Shown in pieces: positions 1 through 9,117 of a stretch of 64,000 nt of DNA. The number at the start of each line of letters is the position of its first letter. Within the stretch, counting starts at the first letter, position 1. The notes under the pieces are model-generated. The model saw only the letters and a list, made by a program, of their open reading frames with translations. It made no database searches and had not been told where the DNA came from. This stretch comes from Bradyrhizobium sp. Arg816. GTDB lineage: Bacteria > Pseudomonadota > Alphaproteobacteria > Rhizobiales > Xanthobacteraceae. A program made the translations under genes and the position numbers. The DNA lies in the NCBI RefSeq assembly GCF_029989365.1, contig NZ_JAPRAQ010000001.1, positions 620,001 to 684,000 on the forward strand, given 5' to 3'.

Positions 1-10
1 CGCGTGGCAC

Positions 11-42
11 GACGGACGGCGTGGATCACAACGCCGCCCGTC
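11..42 (-). terminator. Hairpin downstream of the sugar-binding protein gene
   Basis: Bases 11-22 and 31-42 form 12-bp inverted arms with one mismatch around an 8-base loop. The hairpin lies about 40 bases past the stop codon of the binding-protein gene that reads leftward. A second short palindrome (TCCCGCGGGA, 61-70) lies between them. There is no T-run after the stem on the minus strand, so it is not a classical intrinsic terminator. It may mark the 3' end of the transcript or protect it. Confidence 0.35.
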
Positions 43-79
43 ATCTCGTGTTTCGACCGCTCCCGCGGGAGGCGGCGTT

Positions 80-1027
80 CTACTGAGAACGATCCGAGGT
101 CCAGCCCTTGTACTCGGCGACGTTGTCCCTGGTCACGAGCTTCGAGGGCAGGAGCTCGACGGTCGAGGCCGGCTTCTGGCCGTTGAGAATGCCGACACCC
201 ACCTGCACCGCACGCCGCGCCATGAAGAACGGATCCTGCGAAGCGGACGCCTGGACCTGCGGCGCCGCCGGATCCTTCAGCGCGGCCTCGATGTCGGGCG
301 CGCCATCGACCGCGGTGATGACGATGCCGCTGCGGTTTTGCTGGCGCGCCGCGAGATCGGTGCCGATCGCCTGCGGATCGTTGATGGCGAAGATGGCGTC
401 GATCTTGGAAAAGCGCGTCAGATAGCCCTGCGCGATGGTGAGACCGCCTTCACGCGAGCCTTTGCCGTCCTGGTCGCTGGACAATACCTTGATGCCGGGA
501 TTCTTCGAGAGAACGTTCTTGCAGCCGACGACGCGGTCGATCACGGCCGAGACCTGCGGCCCGTTCTCGATGATGACGTCGCCCTTGCCCCCTAACTTGT
601 CAACGATGTACTGGCATGAGATTTCGCCGGCCTGCACGTTGTTCGTGGTTATGGTGGCGTCGGCGCCTTCGGCCGCGGTGTCGACCGCGACGACCACGAT
701 GCCCGCCGCCTGCGCCTTCTTGATCGCCGGCCCGATCGCCTTGGGATCGCCGGGGTTCAACAGGATCAGGTCGACGCCGGCGGCAATGAAATTGTCGATC
801 TGGGTGACCTGCTTGCCGAGGTCGTATTCGAAGCCGACCGTCGTGATCTTCACATTGGGATTGGTCTTCCTGGCCTCGAACTCGGCGCCCTTCGACAGCG
901 CGACGAAGAACGGGTTGCCCATCGAACCCAGCGAGACGCCGATCGATTTGAGTTCCTTGGCGAAGGATGGCGCTGTGCTTAGGGCAAGCGCCATCGCGGC
1001 GCCGGCGAGCGTGATCGTCTTCAACAT
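80..1027 (-). CDS. Ribose-type sugar ABC transporter, periplasmic binding protein
   Basis: This 315-residue protein captures a sugar or sugar-like solute in the periplasm. Residues 1-23 form a typical Sec signal peptide ending at SFA before KELK. The mature part has the Peripla_BP_4 (RbsB-like) layout, with the early motif GSMGNPFF and a C-terminal lobe containing AINDPQAIG and AVDGAPDIEAA. Length fits RbsB relatives. It is the last gene of a minus-strand unit, 122 bases after the permease gene. The gene order LysR, kinase, ATPase, permease, binding protein suggests one carbohydrate system. The solute cannot be read from the sequence: ribose, xylose or a polyol are all possible. Confidence 0.9.
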   Translation of the reverse strand: MLKTITLAGAAMALALSTAPSFAKELKSIGVSLGSMGNPFFVALSKGAEFEARKTNPNVKITTVGFEYDLGKQVTQIDNFIAAGVDLILLNPGDPKAIGPAIKKAQAAGIVVVAVDTAAEGADATITTNNVQAGEISCQYIVDKLGGKGDVIIENGPQVSAVIDRVVGCKNVLSKNPGIKVLSSDQDGKGSREGGLTIAQGYLTRFSKIDAIFAINDPQAIGTDLAARQQNRSGIVITAVDGAPDIEAALKDPAAPQVQASASQDPFFMARRAVQVGVGILNGQKPASTVELLPSKLVTRDNVAEYKGWTSDRSQ

Positions 1028-1149
1028 TGGCTTCCTCCCTGGTCTGTATTCTTATCCGGCACGGCAGACCAGTTGCCGCAACGGAACCTCGCATCACACC
1101 ATGCGCACTCAGGTGCGCGCCGAACCCTTTCAGGTTCTGGCAGAGCCTT

Positions 1150-2190
1150 TCACGTTCTGGCGGAGCCTTGCAGCCGGTAGCGGTCCAGCGCCACGGCGCC
1201 GATGATCACCAGGCCCTTGATGACATATTGCCAGATGTCCGAGACGCCGACGAGGATCAGGCCGTTCGACAGGACGGCGATGATCAGCGCGCCGACCAGC
1301 GTGCCCCAGATCGAGCCGATGCCGCCGACGAACGAGGTGCCGCCCAGGATCACGGCGGTGATCGCATCGAGCTCGTAGGACTGACCGAGCTGGAGACCGT
1401 TGGCCGCATAGAGCCGCGCCGCCTGCATGGCGCCGCCGAGCCCGGCGAAGAGTCCCGAGACGCCGTAAACGAAGGTCAACACGGCCCAGACCTTGATGCC
1501 GGCAAGCCGCGCCGCGCTTTCATTGCCGCCCACCGCATAGATGTGCACGCCGAGCACCGTCCGCCGTAGCACCAGCCACGAGACCAGGATCACGAGCAAG
1601 GCGATCACCGAGAGCCACGGGATCGACGCGACGCCGGGAACGAGCGTCAGCGAGCCGTTGCCGATGAAGGCATAGGGAATGGAGGGATTGAAGACGGTGG
1701 TGTCGGCGCCGAGCAGTCGCGCCAGGCCGCGTACGGCGGTGAGAGAGCCGAGCGTGACGATGAAAGGCGGCAGGCGCAGGAGCGCAATGAGGGCGCCGTT
1801 GATGACGCCGAAGCCGAGGCCCGTGAGCAGCGCGGCCGGCAGCCACAGCATCCCGAGCTCCGGCAGCTTGGAGAGCGTCAACCCGGCCATCGCGGACGCC
1901 GCCAGGATCGAGCCGACCGAGAGGTCGATGCCGCCGGTGAGGATGACGAAGGTCATGCCTGCGGCGAGCACGGTGTTCACTGCGGCCTGCTGCAACACGA
2001 TGCCGAGGTTTTGTCCGGTGAAGAAACGGCCCTCCGACAGCACGTGGAAGCCGATGCAGAGGATCAGCAGCACCGGCAGCATGCCGAGCGCGCTGATCAG
2101 CACCCTCATCCGCTGGCGCCTTGTCTCTGCGGCAGCGCCGTTGGTCGTCGTCACAGCGGGCTTGGCCTCCGAAGCAGCATTGTCAGGCAT
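1150..2190 (-). CDS. Ribose-type sugar ABC transporter, permease
   Basis: This 346-residue inner-membrane permease belongs to the BPD_transp_2 (RbsC) family. It has a short polar N-terminus and then about eight to ten hydrophobic segments. The family hallmarks [10 protein letters not shown] (early) and [15 protein letters not shown] (late) are visible. I chose the ATG at 2190 because it overlaps the end of the ATPase gene by 8 bases, a usual coupling in this family; an upstream in-frame ATG at 2214 is less likely. This transporter has a single permease gene, so it probably works as a homodimer, unlike the second importer at 12372-16832. Confidence 0.9.
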   Translation of the reverse strand: MPDNAASEAKPAVTTTNGAAAETRRQRMRVLISALGMLPVLLILCIGFHVLSEGRFFTGQNLGIVLQQAAVNTVLAAGMTFVILTGGIDLSVGSILAASAMAGLTLSKLPELGMLWLPAALLTGLGFGVINGALIALLRLPPFIVTLGSLTAVRGLARLLGADTTVFNPSIPYAFIGNGSLTLVPGVASIPWLSVIALLVILVSWLVLRRTVLGVHIYAVGGNESAARLAGIKVWAVLTFVYGVSGLFAGLGGAMQAARLYAANGLQLGQSYELDAITAVILGGTSFVGGIGSIWGTLVGALIIAVLSNGLILVGVSDIWQYVIKGLVIIGAVALDRYRLQGSART

Positions 2191-3706
2191 CGAGATGCTC
2201 CATCCCCGTGGCAAGCGCCATAATGTCTTCCTGGTTCAACGGCGCCGTCTCGGTTCGCCTGACCTCGCCGGCGATATGCCCCGCCCGCATGACGACGACG
2301 CGGTCGCAGATGCCGATGATCTCGGGCAGATCGGACGAGATGACGAGGATCGCGGTGCCGGATTTGGCAAGATTGTCGATGATCGAATAGATCTCGGACT
2401 TGGCGCCGACATCAACGCCGCGCGTCGGCTCATCGAGGATCAGGACCTTTGGCGTGGTCGCAAGCAGGCGCGACAGCAGCACCTTCTGCTGGTTGCCGCC
2501 GGACAGCGCGCCGACGGTGACGTTGATGTCGGCGGCACGAATGCCGAGCGCCGCGAACGCCCTGTTGGCGCGGTCGCGGGCCTTGTCGCGATCGAGGATG
2601 TAACCGATCCGGGCATCCCGGCCGAGCACCGCGAGGTTGATGTTGTCCAGGCACGACATGTCCAGGAACAGGCCGAGCGCCTTGCGGTCCTCGGTCAGAT
2701 AGGCGACGCCGATGTCGAGCGCCTCACCCGGCGTGCGGATGTCGACCGGGCGTCCCTCCAGCTCGAGACGGCCGGAGGTCCTGGGCGCCGCGCCAATGAT
2801 GAGATGCGCAAGCTCGGTGCGACCCGCGCCGATCAGGCCGGCGAGACCGACCACCTCGCCCGCATGCACGGTCAGCGAGCAGCCCTTGACGCGCCGGCCG
2901 TCGGCCATGTCGATCGCTGCGAGCACGGGATGCCCCCGCCCCGCCTCCGGATCGTGATCCTTCTTGTAGAACGAGGAGACGTCGCGCCCGACCATCAGCC
3001 GAACGATGGTGTCGGCGCGGATGTCCTGCTTGTCGAGCGCCCCGACCAGCCGGCCGTCGCGTAGCACGGTGACGCGGTTGCCGAGCGCGTAGACCTCGTC
3101 CATGCGGTGCGAGATGTAGATGATGGCAAGCCCCTCGGCGCGAAGCTGGCGGATCAGCGCGAACAGCCGTGCGCTCTCGCCGGCCGACAACGCGGTGGTC
3201 GGCTCATCCATGATCAGGATTTTTGATCTCGCGTGCAGCGCACGCGCGATCTCCACCAGTTGCCGCTGGCCCATGGAAAGGTGCGCCACCAGCGTCGACG
3301 GCAGGAAGTCTGCGCCCAGCCGTTTCAGGATGGGGCCGACGCCCTCGCGCATGGTGCCGCGCGCCAGCAAACCTGCACGCGATAGCTCCCGGCCGAGATA
3401 GATATTCTCGGCAACACTGAGATTGGGAGCCAACGACAGCTCCTGGTAGATGATGGAGATGCCCGCCGCGCGGCCGCCGAGCGGACCTTCGATCCGCACC
3501 GGGCTTCCTTCAATGCGGATCTCGCCGCCGGGATCGGGCCTGTAGGCGCCGGACAAGATCTTCATCAAGGTCGACTTTCCGGCGCCGTTCTCACCCATCA
3601 GGGCATGAATTTCGCCGGCATAGACGGTGAGATCAACGGAACGCAGCGCCTTGATGCCAAAGAAGGATTTTGAGACCCCACGCATCTCGAGGATCGGATC
3701 GTTCAT
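2183..3706 (-). CDS. Ribose-type sugar ABC transporter, ATP-binding protein
   Basis: This 507-residue protein carries two fused ABC ATPase domains, as in RbsA, MglA and XylG. The first domain has Walker [10 protein letters not shown] at residues 38-46 and signature LSMGQRQ. The second has the degenerate Walker [10 protein letters not shown] usual for this family and signature LSGGNQQK. It powers uptake through the adjacent permease. A GGGAGG Shine-Dalgarno sequence sits just upstream of the ATG. A 130-base gap separates it from the kinase gene upstream, long enough for its own promoter. Confidence 0.93.
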   Translation of the reverse strand: MNDPILEMRGVSKSFFGIKALRSVDLTVYAGEIHALMGENGAGKSTLMKILSGAYRPDPGGEIRIEGSPVRIEGPLGGRAAGISIIYQELSLAPNLSVAENIYLGRELSRAGLLARGTMREGVGPILKRLGADFLPSTLVAHLSMGQRQLVEIARALHARSKILIMDEPTTALSAGESARLFALIRQLRAEGLAIIYISHRMDEVYALGNRVTVLRDGRLVGALDKQDIRADTIVRLMVGRDVSSFYKKDHDPEAGRGHPVLAAIDMADGRRVKGCSLTVHAGEVVGLAGLIGAGRTELAHLIIGAAPRTSGRLELEGRPVDIRTPGEALDIGVAYLTEDRKALGLFLDMSCLDNINLAVLGRDARIGYILDRDKARDRANRAFAALGIRAADINVTVGALSGGNQQKVLLSRLLATTPKVLILDEPTRGVDVGAKSEIYSIIDNLAKSGTAILVISSDLPEIIGICDRVVVMRAGHIAGEVRRTETAPLNQEDIMALATGMEHLDA

Positions 3707-3836
3707 CGTGCCTCCCGACGCACAATGCGTTTCCTACCCGCGTCTCAATGATTTTGTCAGCGCGGTTCACGCATTAAACAAAAGCCCGCGGCACAGAGCA
3801 ATACCGAAGACACGGGAATACAACGTCGAGGCGATG

Positions 3837-5282
3837 CTAGTGGCGCGGCCGATACAGTTCGCGCCACGCGGGAAGCCGCTCGGCATAGGCATCGACCAGT
3901 CTTGCGTCGGGTTCGAACGTCTCGATGCGCTGCGGCCGCGTGCACACGGCGGCGATCGCCTCACCGGTGACAGCAAGCCGCCCCAATCTCGCCGCACCGA
4001 ACGCCGCGCCGGTCTCGCCTCCGGCAAAGCGATGGACCGGAACATTCAGCACGTTTGCCAGCACCGAGAGCCAGAACCGGGACCGTGAACCACCGCCAAT
4101 GGCGTCGGCTTCCGTGATCGCAATGCCGGCATCCGCGAGCGCATCGCGGCAATCGGCGAGCGCGAAGGCAACGCCCTCAAGCACCGCCTGCACGATCGTC
4201 CCGCGATCGGTGCCATGGCTCAAACCATCCAGCATGCCGCGCACGGCGGGATCATCGTGCGGCGTCCGCTCACCCGCCAGATAAGGCAGGAAGCTCACAG
4301 GCGACGGCGCCTGCGGGCGCAATCCAAGCGGCGCCAGCAACTCGGCCTCGGTGGCGCCGAACAGGCGCGCGATCCAGGCCAGGCAGGAGGCGGCCGAGAG
4401 GATCGCGCCGGCCTGAATCCACATGTCGGGAATGGCGTGGCAGAACGTATGCACCGCGCGGTCCGGGTTGGCGGCGATTCTGCTGGTCGGTGCCAGCAAG
4501 GCACCCGAGGTTCCCAGAGACACGAACGCGGTTCCCGGCCGGATCGCGCCGATGCCGACGGCGCCCGCCGGATTGTCGCCGGCACCGCCCGCGATCACCG
4601 GCTGTCCGGTCATGCCCCAGCGCCGCGCCAGCTCGCCGCGCAGCGTGGTCGCGGGCGCACATCCCTCGACCAGACGCGGCATGTGATCGCGCGACAGGCC
4701 GGTCGCCGCCAGTGCTGCGTCCGACCAGTCCCGGCGCGCGGCGTCGAGCCACAGCGATCCCGATGCATCCGAGACGTCCTCGATGGCCTCGCCGCTCAGC
4801 ACCAGGCGCAGATAGGCCTTCGGCAGCAGCACGAGTTTCGTCGCCGCAAAGATTTCAGGCTCGTGCGTCGCGATCCAGAGCAGTTTTGGCGCGGTGAATC
4901 CCGGCATCGCCTTGTTGCCCGTCACCGCACGCAAGGCGGGCCAGCGTCGTTCCAGGACACGACACTCGGCGGCGGAGCGGCCGTCGTTCCAGAGGATGCA
5001 GGGCCGCAAGGGTCTCCAGCTCGCATCGAGCAGCATGGCGCCATGCATCTGGCCGGACAGCCCGATGCCTTCGACGGCCGCCAACTCGCCGGCATGCGTC
5101 GCCTTGAGGGCATCCAGTGTGGCAAAGGCCGCATCGATCCACTGTGCGGGGTCCTGCTCGTAATAGCCTGATTGCGGCGAGGCGGTCGCGAGCGGCCGGC
5201 TCTCGCTCGCAATCACGCGCTGGGCACCGTCGACGAGAACGGTCTTGACCGCCGAGGTGCCGAGATCGATGCCGAGATACAT
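3837..5282 (-). CDS. xylB: Xylulokinase-like FGGY carbohydrate kinase
   Basis: The 481-residue product starts MYLGIDLGTSAVKTVLVD, the phosphate-1 loop of the FGGY/actin-like fold, and near the C-terminus has GGGSRSRFWLSVLANVLNVPV, the typical adenosine-binding region of xylulokinases. It would phosphorylate D-xylulose or a related ketose or polyol with ATP. The start at 5282 is chosen because the family begins at this DLGTS motif; the open frame extends 38 residues upstream into the regulator gene's 3' end. It begins 13 bases after the LysR gene and precedes the sugar importer, so the kinase probably acts on what the importer brings in. FGGY substrate specificity is hard to predict. Confidence 0.8.
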   Translation of the reverse strand: MYLGIDLGTSAVKTVLVDGAQRVIASESRPLATASPQSGYYEQDPAQWIDAAFATLDALKATHAGELAAVEGIGLSGQMHGAMLLDASWRPLRPCILWNDGRSAAECRVLERRWPALRAVTGNKAMPGFTAPKLLWIATHEPEIFAATKLVLLPKAYLRLVLSGEAIEDVSDASGSLWLDAARRDWSDAALAATGLSRDHMPRLVEGCAPATTLRGELARRWGMTGQPVIAGGAGDNPAGAVGIGAIRPGTAFVSLGTSGALLAPTSRIAANPDRAVHTFCHAIPDMWIQAGAILSAASCLAWIARLFGATEAELLAPLGLRPQAPSPVSFLPYLAGERTPHDDPAVRGMLDGLSHGTDRGTIVQAVLEGVAFALADCRDALADAGIAITEADAIGGGSRSRFWLSVLANVLNVPVHRFAGGETGAAFGAARLGRLAVTGEAIAAVCTRPQRIETFEPDARLVDAYAERLPAWRELYRPRH

Positions 5283-5295
5283 GGCTGCTACCCGC

Positions 5296-6219
5296 TCACT
5301 TGGTCGCGTCCATCCAGATGCCCGGCTCCGAATGCTCGCGGATGTGGGTGACGAGGAAGTCGGAAAAAGCCCTGATCTTGGCGGGCAGCCCGGCACGGTT
5401 CTGGTAGGCGATGTTCATGGTGAGCAGCGGCAGCTCCCAATCCACCAGCACCGGGACGAGACGGCCCGCCGCGATGTCGCTTTGAACGATATAGAGCGGC
5501 TGGATGAGGATGCCGAGCCCTGCCAGCGCCGCACCGCGAATGACCTGGCCGTCATTGCTGTCGAGCGTCGGCGTGATGCGGACGGTCTGCGCGCCATGGC
5601 TCTTGCGCAGGCGCAGCGAATAGGGATCGTTCGCGAGATTGTAGACCAGCATGTTGTGGCGCGCGAGATCGGCGGGCTGCTCCGGCTCGCCGGCGCTTGC
5701 GAGATAGGAAGGCGCGGCGGCAAGCACGCGCCGCATCTGGCCGATGCGGCGGACGATGATGTTCGAATCCGGCTCCTGCTCGCGCGTCCGGATCGCCACG
5801 TCGATGCCAGCCTCGATGAAATCGGGATAGCGGTTGGCGGTCGTGATCTGCATGTTGAGCTTCGGATAGCGCGCGCGGAAGGAAGGCAGCATCGGCGCCA
5901 GATAGATCACCGCGAAAGACAGCGAGCTCGTGACCCGCAGCGTGCCCTGCGGCGACAGCGCGCGATCGCTGACGATGTCCTCGGCCTCCGCCAGTTCGCT
6001 CAGCACCCGGCTGGAGCGCTCCAGCAGCTCCTGCCCCGCCTCCGTCAACCACAGCCGGCGTGTATTGCGTTCGATCAGCCTGACCGCAAGGCGCTCTTCG
6101 AGCGCGCTGAGATGGCGGCTCGCCGCCGCATTCGACATGCGCAAGGCCTCGGCGGCTTTTGACAGGCTGCCGAGCTCGGCCGTCTTGGAGAACACCTCCA
6201 ATTGCAGCAGGCGATCCAT
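5296..6219 (-). CDS. LysR-family transcriptional regulator
   Basis: This 307-residue protein has an N-terminal winged helix-turn-helix (residues about 1-60, containing AELGSLSKAAEALRMSNAAASR) and a periplasmic-binding-protein-like effector domain, the standard LysR plan. It leads the minus-strand kinase and importer genes and is divergent, across 108 bases, from the hydroxyquinol-type operon on the plus strand. LysR genes commonly control the divergent operon, so it is the best candidate regulator of the 6328-17196 genes. The effector may be the aromatic intermediate or the imported sugar-like compound. The assignment to targets is inference. Confidence 0.9.
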   Translation of the reverse strand: MDRLLQLEVFSKTAELGSLSKAAEALRMSNAAASRHLSALEERLAVRLIERNTRRLWLTEAGQELLERSSRVLSELAEAEDIVSDRALSPQGTLRVTSSLSFAVIYLAPMLPSFRARYPKLNMQITTANRYPDFIEAGIDVAIRTREQEPDSNIIVRRIGQMRRVLAAAPSYLASAGEPEQPADLARHNMLVYNLANDPYSLRLRKSHGAQTVRITPTLDSNDGQVIRGAALAGLGILIQPLYIVQSDIAAGRLVPVLVDWELPLLTMNIAYQNRAGLPAKIRAFSDFLVTHIREHSEPGIWMDATK

Positions 6220-6327
6220 TTTTCCACTTTTAGAAAAAGAGACTTACAAATATTGACCTTTATTTCCACATCCCGCAAGTCAAAATGGCCAGAACACAAG
6301 CAAGATAGCAGGCGAGGAAACTGGGAA
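6220..6327. promoter_or_regulatory. Divergent promoter region between the LysR gene and the hydroxyquinol-type operon
   Basis: This 108-base stretch is strikingly A+T-rich for this genome. It must contain the promoters of the LysR gene (minus) and the Dabb-led operon (plus). An inverted repeat TTTTTC / GAAAAA lies close to the LysR start at about 6219-6239, a plausible autoregulatory site. A TTGACC hexamer at 6253-6258 is a candidate -35 box on the plus strand, but no convincing -10 box is seen at the right distance. Confidence 0.5.
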
Positions 6328-6651
6328 ATGTCGGGCCCGATCAGGCACATCGTGATGTGGCGGCTGCGCGGGGAGACGCCCGCGGAGCGTTCCGCGGCCC
6401 GTTCCAAGGTCAAGACCCTGTTCGAGGGCCTGCGCGGCCGGATCGACGGCCTCACCCACATCGAGGTCGGCGTTGACGTCAGCGATGTCGACTACGCCTG
6501 CGACGTGGTGCTGTTCTCCGAATTCACCGACCAGGCCGCACTCGCCGCCTATGCCACCCACCCGGAACATTTGCGCGTCCGCGAGGCGCTGGGCGACTTG
6601 CGGATCGGACGCTTCCAGGTCGATTATCCCATCAAAGAGACCGGCGCATGA
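6328..6651 (+). CDS. Dabb-domain (stress-responsive alpha/beta barrel) protein
   Basis: The 107-residue product matches the Dabb family of small dimeric ferredoxin-like barrels: HIVMWRL near the start, the GLTHIEVGVDVS strand-turn, and HPEHLRVREAL near the end. Members act as small enzymes or are of unknown function. The ATG at 6328 is chosen because the Dabb fold begins there and a GAGG sequence precedes it; an upstream frame reaches 6202 but only encodes promoter DNA. It overlaps the maleylacetate reductase gene by ATGA, so it is translationally coupled to ring-cleavage metabolism. A specific reaction cannot be assigned. Confidence 0.8.
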   Translation: MSGPIRHIVMWRLRGETPAERSAARSKVKTLFEGLRGRIDGLTHIEVGVDVSDVDYACDVVLFSEFTDQAALAAYATHPEHLRVREALGDLRIGRFQVDYPIKETGA

Positions 6652-7727
6652 TCGGTTCGTTCACCTTTGAAAACCTGCCCTGCCGCGTCGTATTCGGCAG
6701 CGGAACGCTGGCCTCGGCCAAAGCCGAGATCGAGCGGCTCGGCGGCAAGCGCGCGCTGGTGCTGACGACGCCCCAGCAGGAGGCGCAAGGCAAGAGATTA
6801 GGCGCAGCGCTCGGCCCGCTCTATGCCGGCATCTTTCCCGGCGCCACGATGCATACGCCGGTCGAGGTCACCGAGCGCGCGCTCGCGGCGATGAAAGCAT
6901 GCGAGGCCGACTGCGTCGTTTCACTCGGCGGCGGCTCGACCACCGGCCTCGGCAAGGCGCTGGCCTTGCGCACCGGAATCAACCAGCTCTGCATTCCCAC
7001 CACCTATGCCGGATCGGAAATGACGCCGATCGTCGGCCAGACCGAGAACGGCCTGAAGACCACGGTGCGCGACGCAGCCGTGCTGCCGGAGACCGTGATC
7101 TACGATGTCGACCTCACCCTGACGCTGCCGGCGAGCCTCGCTGCGACATCCGGCATCAACGCGATCGCGCATGCCGTTGAAGCGCTCTATGCCCGCGACA
7201 CCAATCCCGTGACGTCGCTGATGGCGGAGGAAGGCATCCGCGCGATCGCGCGCGCCCTCCCCGCCATTGCGGCCAAAAGCGATGACCGCGAGGCTCGCAC
7301 CGAAGCACTCTATGGCGCCTGGCTCTGCGGCGTCTGCCTCGGCACGGTCGGCATGGCGCTGCATCACAAGCTCTGCCACACGCTCGGCGGCACCTTCGAT
7401 CTGCCGCATGCCGAAACCCACACCATCGTGCTGCCGCATGCGCTGGCCTACAACGCACCGGCGGTGCCCGATGCGATGGCGCGGATATCGCGCGCGATCG
7501 GCGCGGCCGATGCGTCCCAGGGGCTCTACGAGCTCGCGAAGCGGCTGGGTGCGAAGCTGGCGTTGCGCGACATCGGCATGCCCGAAAGCGGCATCGACAA
7601 GGCGGCCGATCTCGCCGTCACCAACGCCTACTGGAACCCGCGCCCGCTCGAGCGCAATGCCATCCGCGAGCTGATCGCTCGCGCCTGGGCCGGCGAGCCG
7701 CCTGTTACCATCAAAGCGGCGGCCTGA
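6648..7727 (+). CDS. Maleylacetate reductase (iron-type alcohol dehydrogenase family)
   Basis: This 359-residue protein reduces maleylacetate to 3-oxoadipate with NAD(P)H, the step after hydroxyquinol ring cleavage. Visible features are the nucleotide-binding GGGSTTGLGKA, the CIPTTYAGSEMT segment typical of maleylacetate reductases, and the His-rich block HHKLCHTLGGTFDLPHAETH. Length equals the family norm. Its gene is coupled to the Dabb gene and followed 5 bases later by the amidohydrolase gene. Co-occurrence with the hydroxyquinol dioxygenase at 10044 strongly supports the call. Confidence 0.93.
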   Translation: MIGSFTFENLPCRVVFGSGTLASAKAEIERLGGKRALVLTTPQQEAQGKRLGAALGPLYAGIFPGATMHTPVEVTERALAAMKACEADCVVSLGGGSTTGLGKALALRTGINQLCIPTTYAGSEMTPIVGQTENGLKTTVRDAAVLPETVIYDVDLTLTLPASLAATSGINAIAHAVEALYARDTNPVTSLMAEEGIRAIARALPAIAAKSDDREARTEALYGAWLCGVCLGTVGMALHHKLCHTLGGTFDLPHAETHTIVLPHALAYNAPAVPDAMARISRAIGAADASQGLYELAKRLGAKLALRDIGMPESGIDKAADLAVTNAYWNPRPLERNAIRELIARAWAGEPPVTIKAAA

Positions 7728-7731
7728 AGCG

Positions 7732-9105
7732 ATGCGGCGCACGCTGATCAAATCCGCTGTCATCATCAGCATGGATGACGCGATTGGCGACCTCAACACC
7801 GGCGATGTGCTGGTCGAGGGCAGCCGCATCGTCGACGTGCGTCCATCGATCGACCTCGGCAGCGGCGCTTCCGAAACCGAGATCGTGGACGGCACCGGGC
7901 GCATCGTCATCCCCGGCCTCATCAACGCGCACATGCACACCTGGCAAACCGCGTTGCGCGGCTATGCCGCCAACTGGACGCTGCTGGAATATTTCCGTCG
8001 CATGCATGCCGGGCTCGCGACCGTGTTCCGGCCCGACGACATCCACATTGCGACCCTCGTCGGTGCGTTGAACCAGATCAATTGCGGCACCACCACGCTG
8101 GTCGACTGGTGCCACAACAATCCGACGCCTGATCATACCGATGCCGCCGTGCGTGGCCTGATCGAGAGCGGCATCCGCGCCGCCTTCTTCCACGGCTCGC
8201 CCAAGCCAGAGCCGAAGCCCGGCGAGCCGCATTTCTCCGAGATTCCGCATCCGCGCCGCGAAGTCGAGCGGCTGCTGGCCGGTCCCCTCGCCGACCGCGA
8301 TGGCCTCGTCACGCTCGGGCTTGCGATTCTGGGTCCGCATTATTCGACGCTCGACGTCGCCATGCACGATTTCCGCCTCGCGCGCGAACTCAACCTGATC
8401 GCATCCATGCATCAGGGCGGCGGCCCGGCCAAGACGCCCGGCGGCTGGGAGAAGCTGATCGAAGCCGGCCTCGTCGGCGCCGGCACCAACATCGTCCATG
8501 GCAACGACCTGCCCGACGATCTCCTCGACAAGATGGTCGGCCTCGGCGTGTCCTTCTCGGTGACGCCGGAGAATGAGATGATCCAGGGCCACGGTTTTCC
8601 GATCACCGGACGGCTGCTCAAGCGCGGCGTTCGCCCGACCATCGGGACCGACCTGGAATCCGTGCTGGCCGGCGATCTCTTCTCCGTCGCCCGCGTCGCG
8701 TTGTCGATGCAGCGGGCGCTCGACAATGCGGAGTCGCGTCAAGTGAACGGCACCATTCCGGCGACGACCACGATCCCCGTCCGCGAGGCGCTGCGCTGGA
8801 TCACGACCGAAGGCGCCCGCATGCTCGGCCGCGAGGGCCAGATCGGCTCGCTGACACCGGGCAAGCTCGCCGACCTCGTCGTCATCAACGCATCCGATCT
8901 CAACCTTGTCCCGGTGCACGATCCCGTCGCGACCGTCGTGATGCAGACGAGCCTCGCCAATATCGAGGCCGTCATGATCGGCGGCGCCTGGAAGAAGCGG
9001 GACGGCCGGCTTTTGGTTGACGGGCTGGACGCGAAGAAAGAGTTGCTGGCCCAATCTGGCCGGCGGCTGGTGCAGGATATCGAACGACAGGGACTCCCCG
9101 CCTGA
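7732..9105 (+). CDS. ATZ/TRZ-type amidohydrolase (aminohydrolase/deaminase family)
   Basis: This 457-residue protein is a metal-dependent hydrolase of the subfamily that includes hydroxyatrazine hydrolases and 8-oxoguanine or S-adenosylhomocysteine deaminases. The metal site is visible as NAHMHTWQ, a His in ASMHQGGGP, a His in IVHGNDL, and the Asp of IGTDLESVL. C-terminal LTPGKLADLVV is typical of amidohydrolases. It would remove an amino or other leaving group from a heteroaromatic or aromatic ring. Within a hydroxyquinol operon such an activity could deaminate or dehalogenate an intermediate, which is inference; the true substrate is unknown. Confidence 0.85.
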   Translation: MRRTLIKSAVIISMDDAIGDLNTGDVLVEGSRIVDVRPSIDLGSGASETEIVDGTGRIVIPGLINAHMHTWQTALRGYAANWTLLEYFRRMHAGLATVFRPDDIHIATLVGALNQINCGTTTLVDWCHNNPTPDHTDAAVRGLIESGIRAAFFHGSPKPEPKPGEPHFSEIPHPRREVERLLAGPLADRDGLVTLGLAILGPHYSTLDVAMHDFRLARELNLIASMHQGGGPAKTPGGWEKLIEAGLVGAGTNIVHGNDLPDDLLDKMVGLGVSFSVTPENEMIQGHGFPITGRLLKRGVRPTIGTDLESVLAGDLFSVARVALSMQRALDNAESRQVNGTIPATTTIPVREALRWITTEGARMLGREGQIGSLTPGKLADLVVINASDLNLVPVHDPVATVVMQTSLANIEAVMIGGAWKKRDGRLLVDGLDAKKELLAQSGRRLVQDIERQGLPA

Positions 9106-9117
9106 AGGCGCCAATGG

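Noticed and set aside
61-70. Short palindrome TCCCGCGGGA as an operator.
   Set aside because: Ten-base GC palindromes are common in this composition and it lies just after a stop codon, not in front of a gene.
6253-6258. TTGACC as a sigma-70 -35 box for the Dabb operon.
   Set aside because: No acceptable -10 hexamer at 16-18 bases; kept only as a note in the intergenic region.
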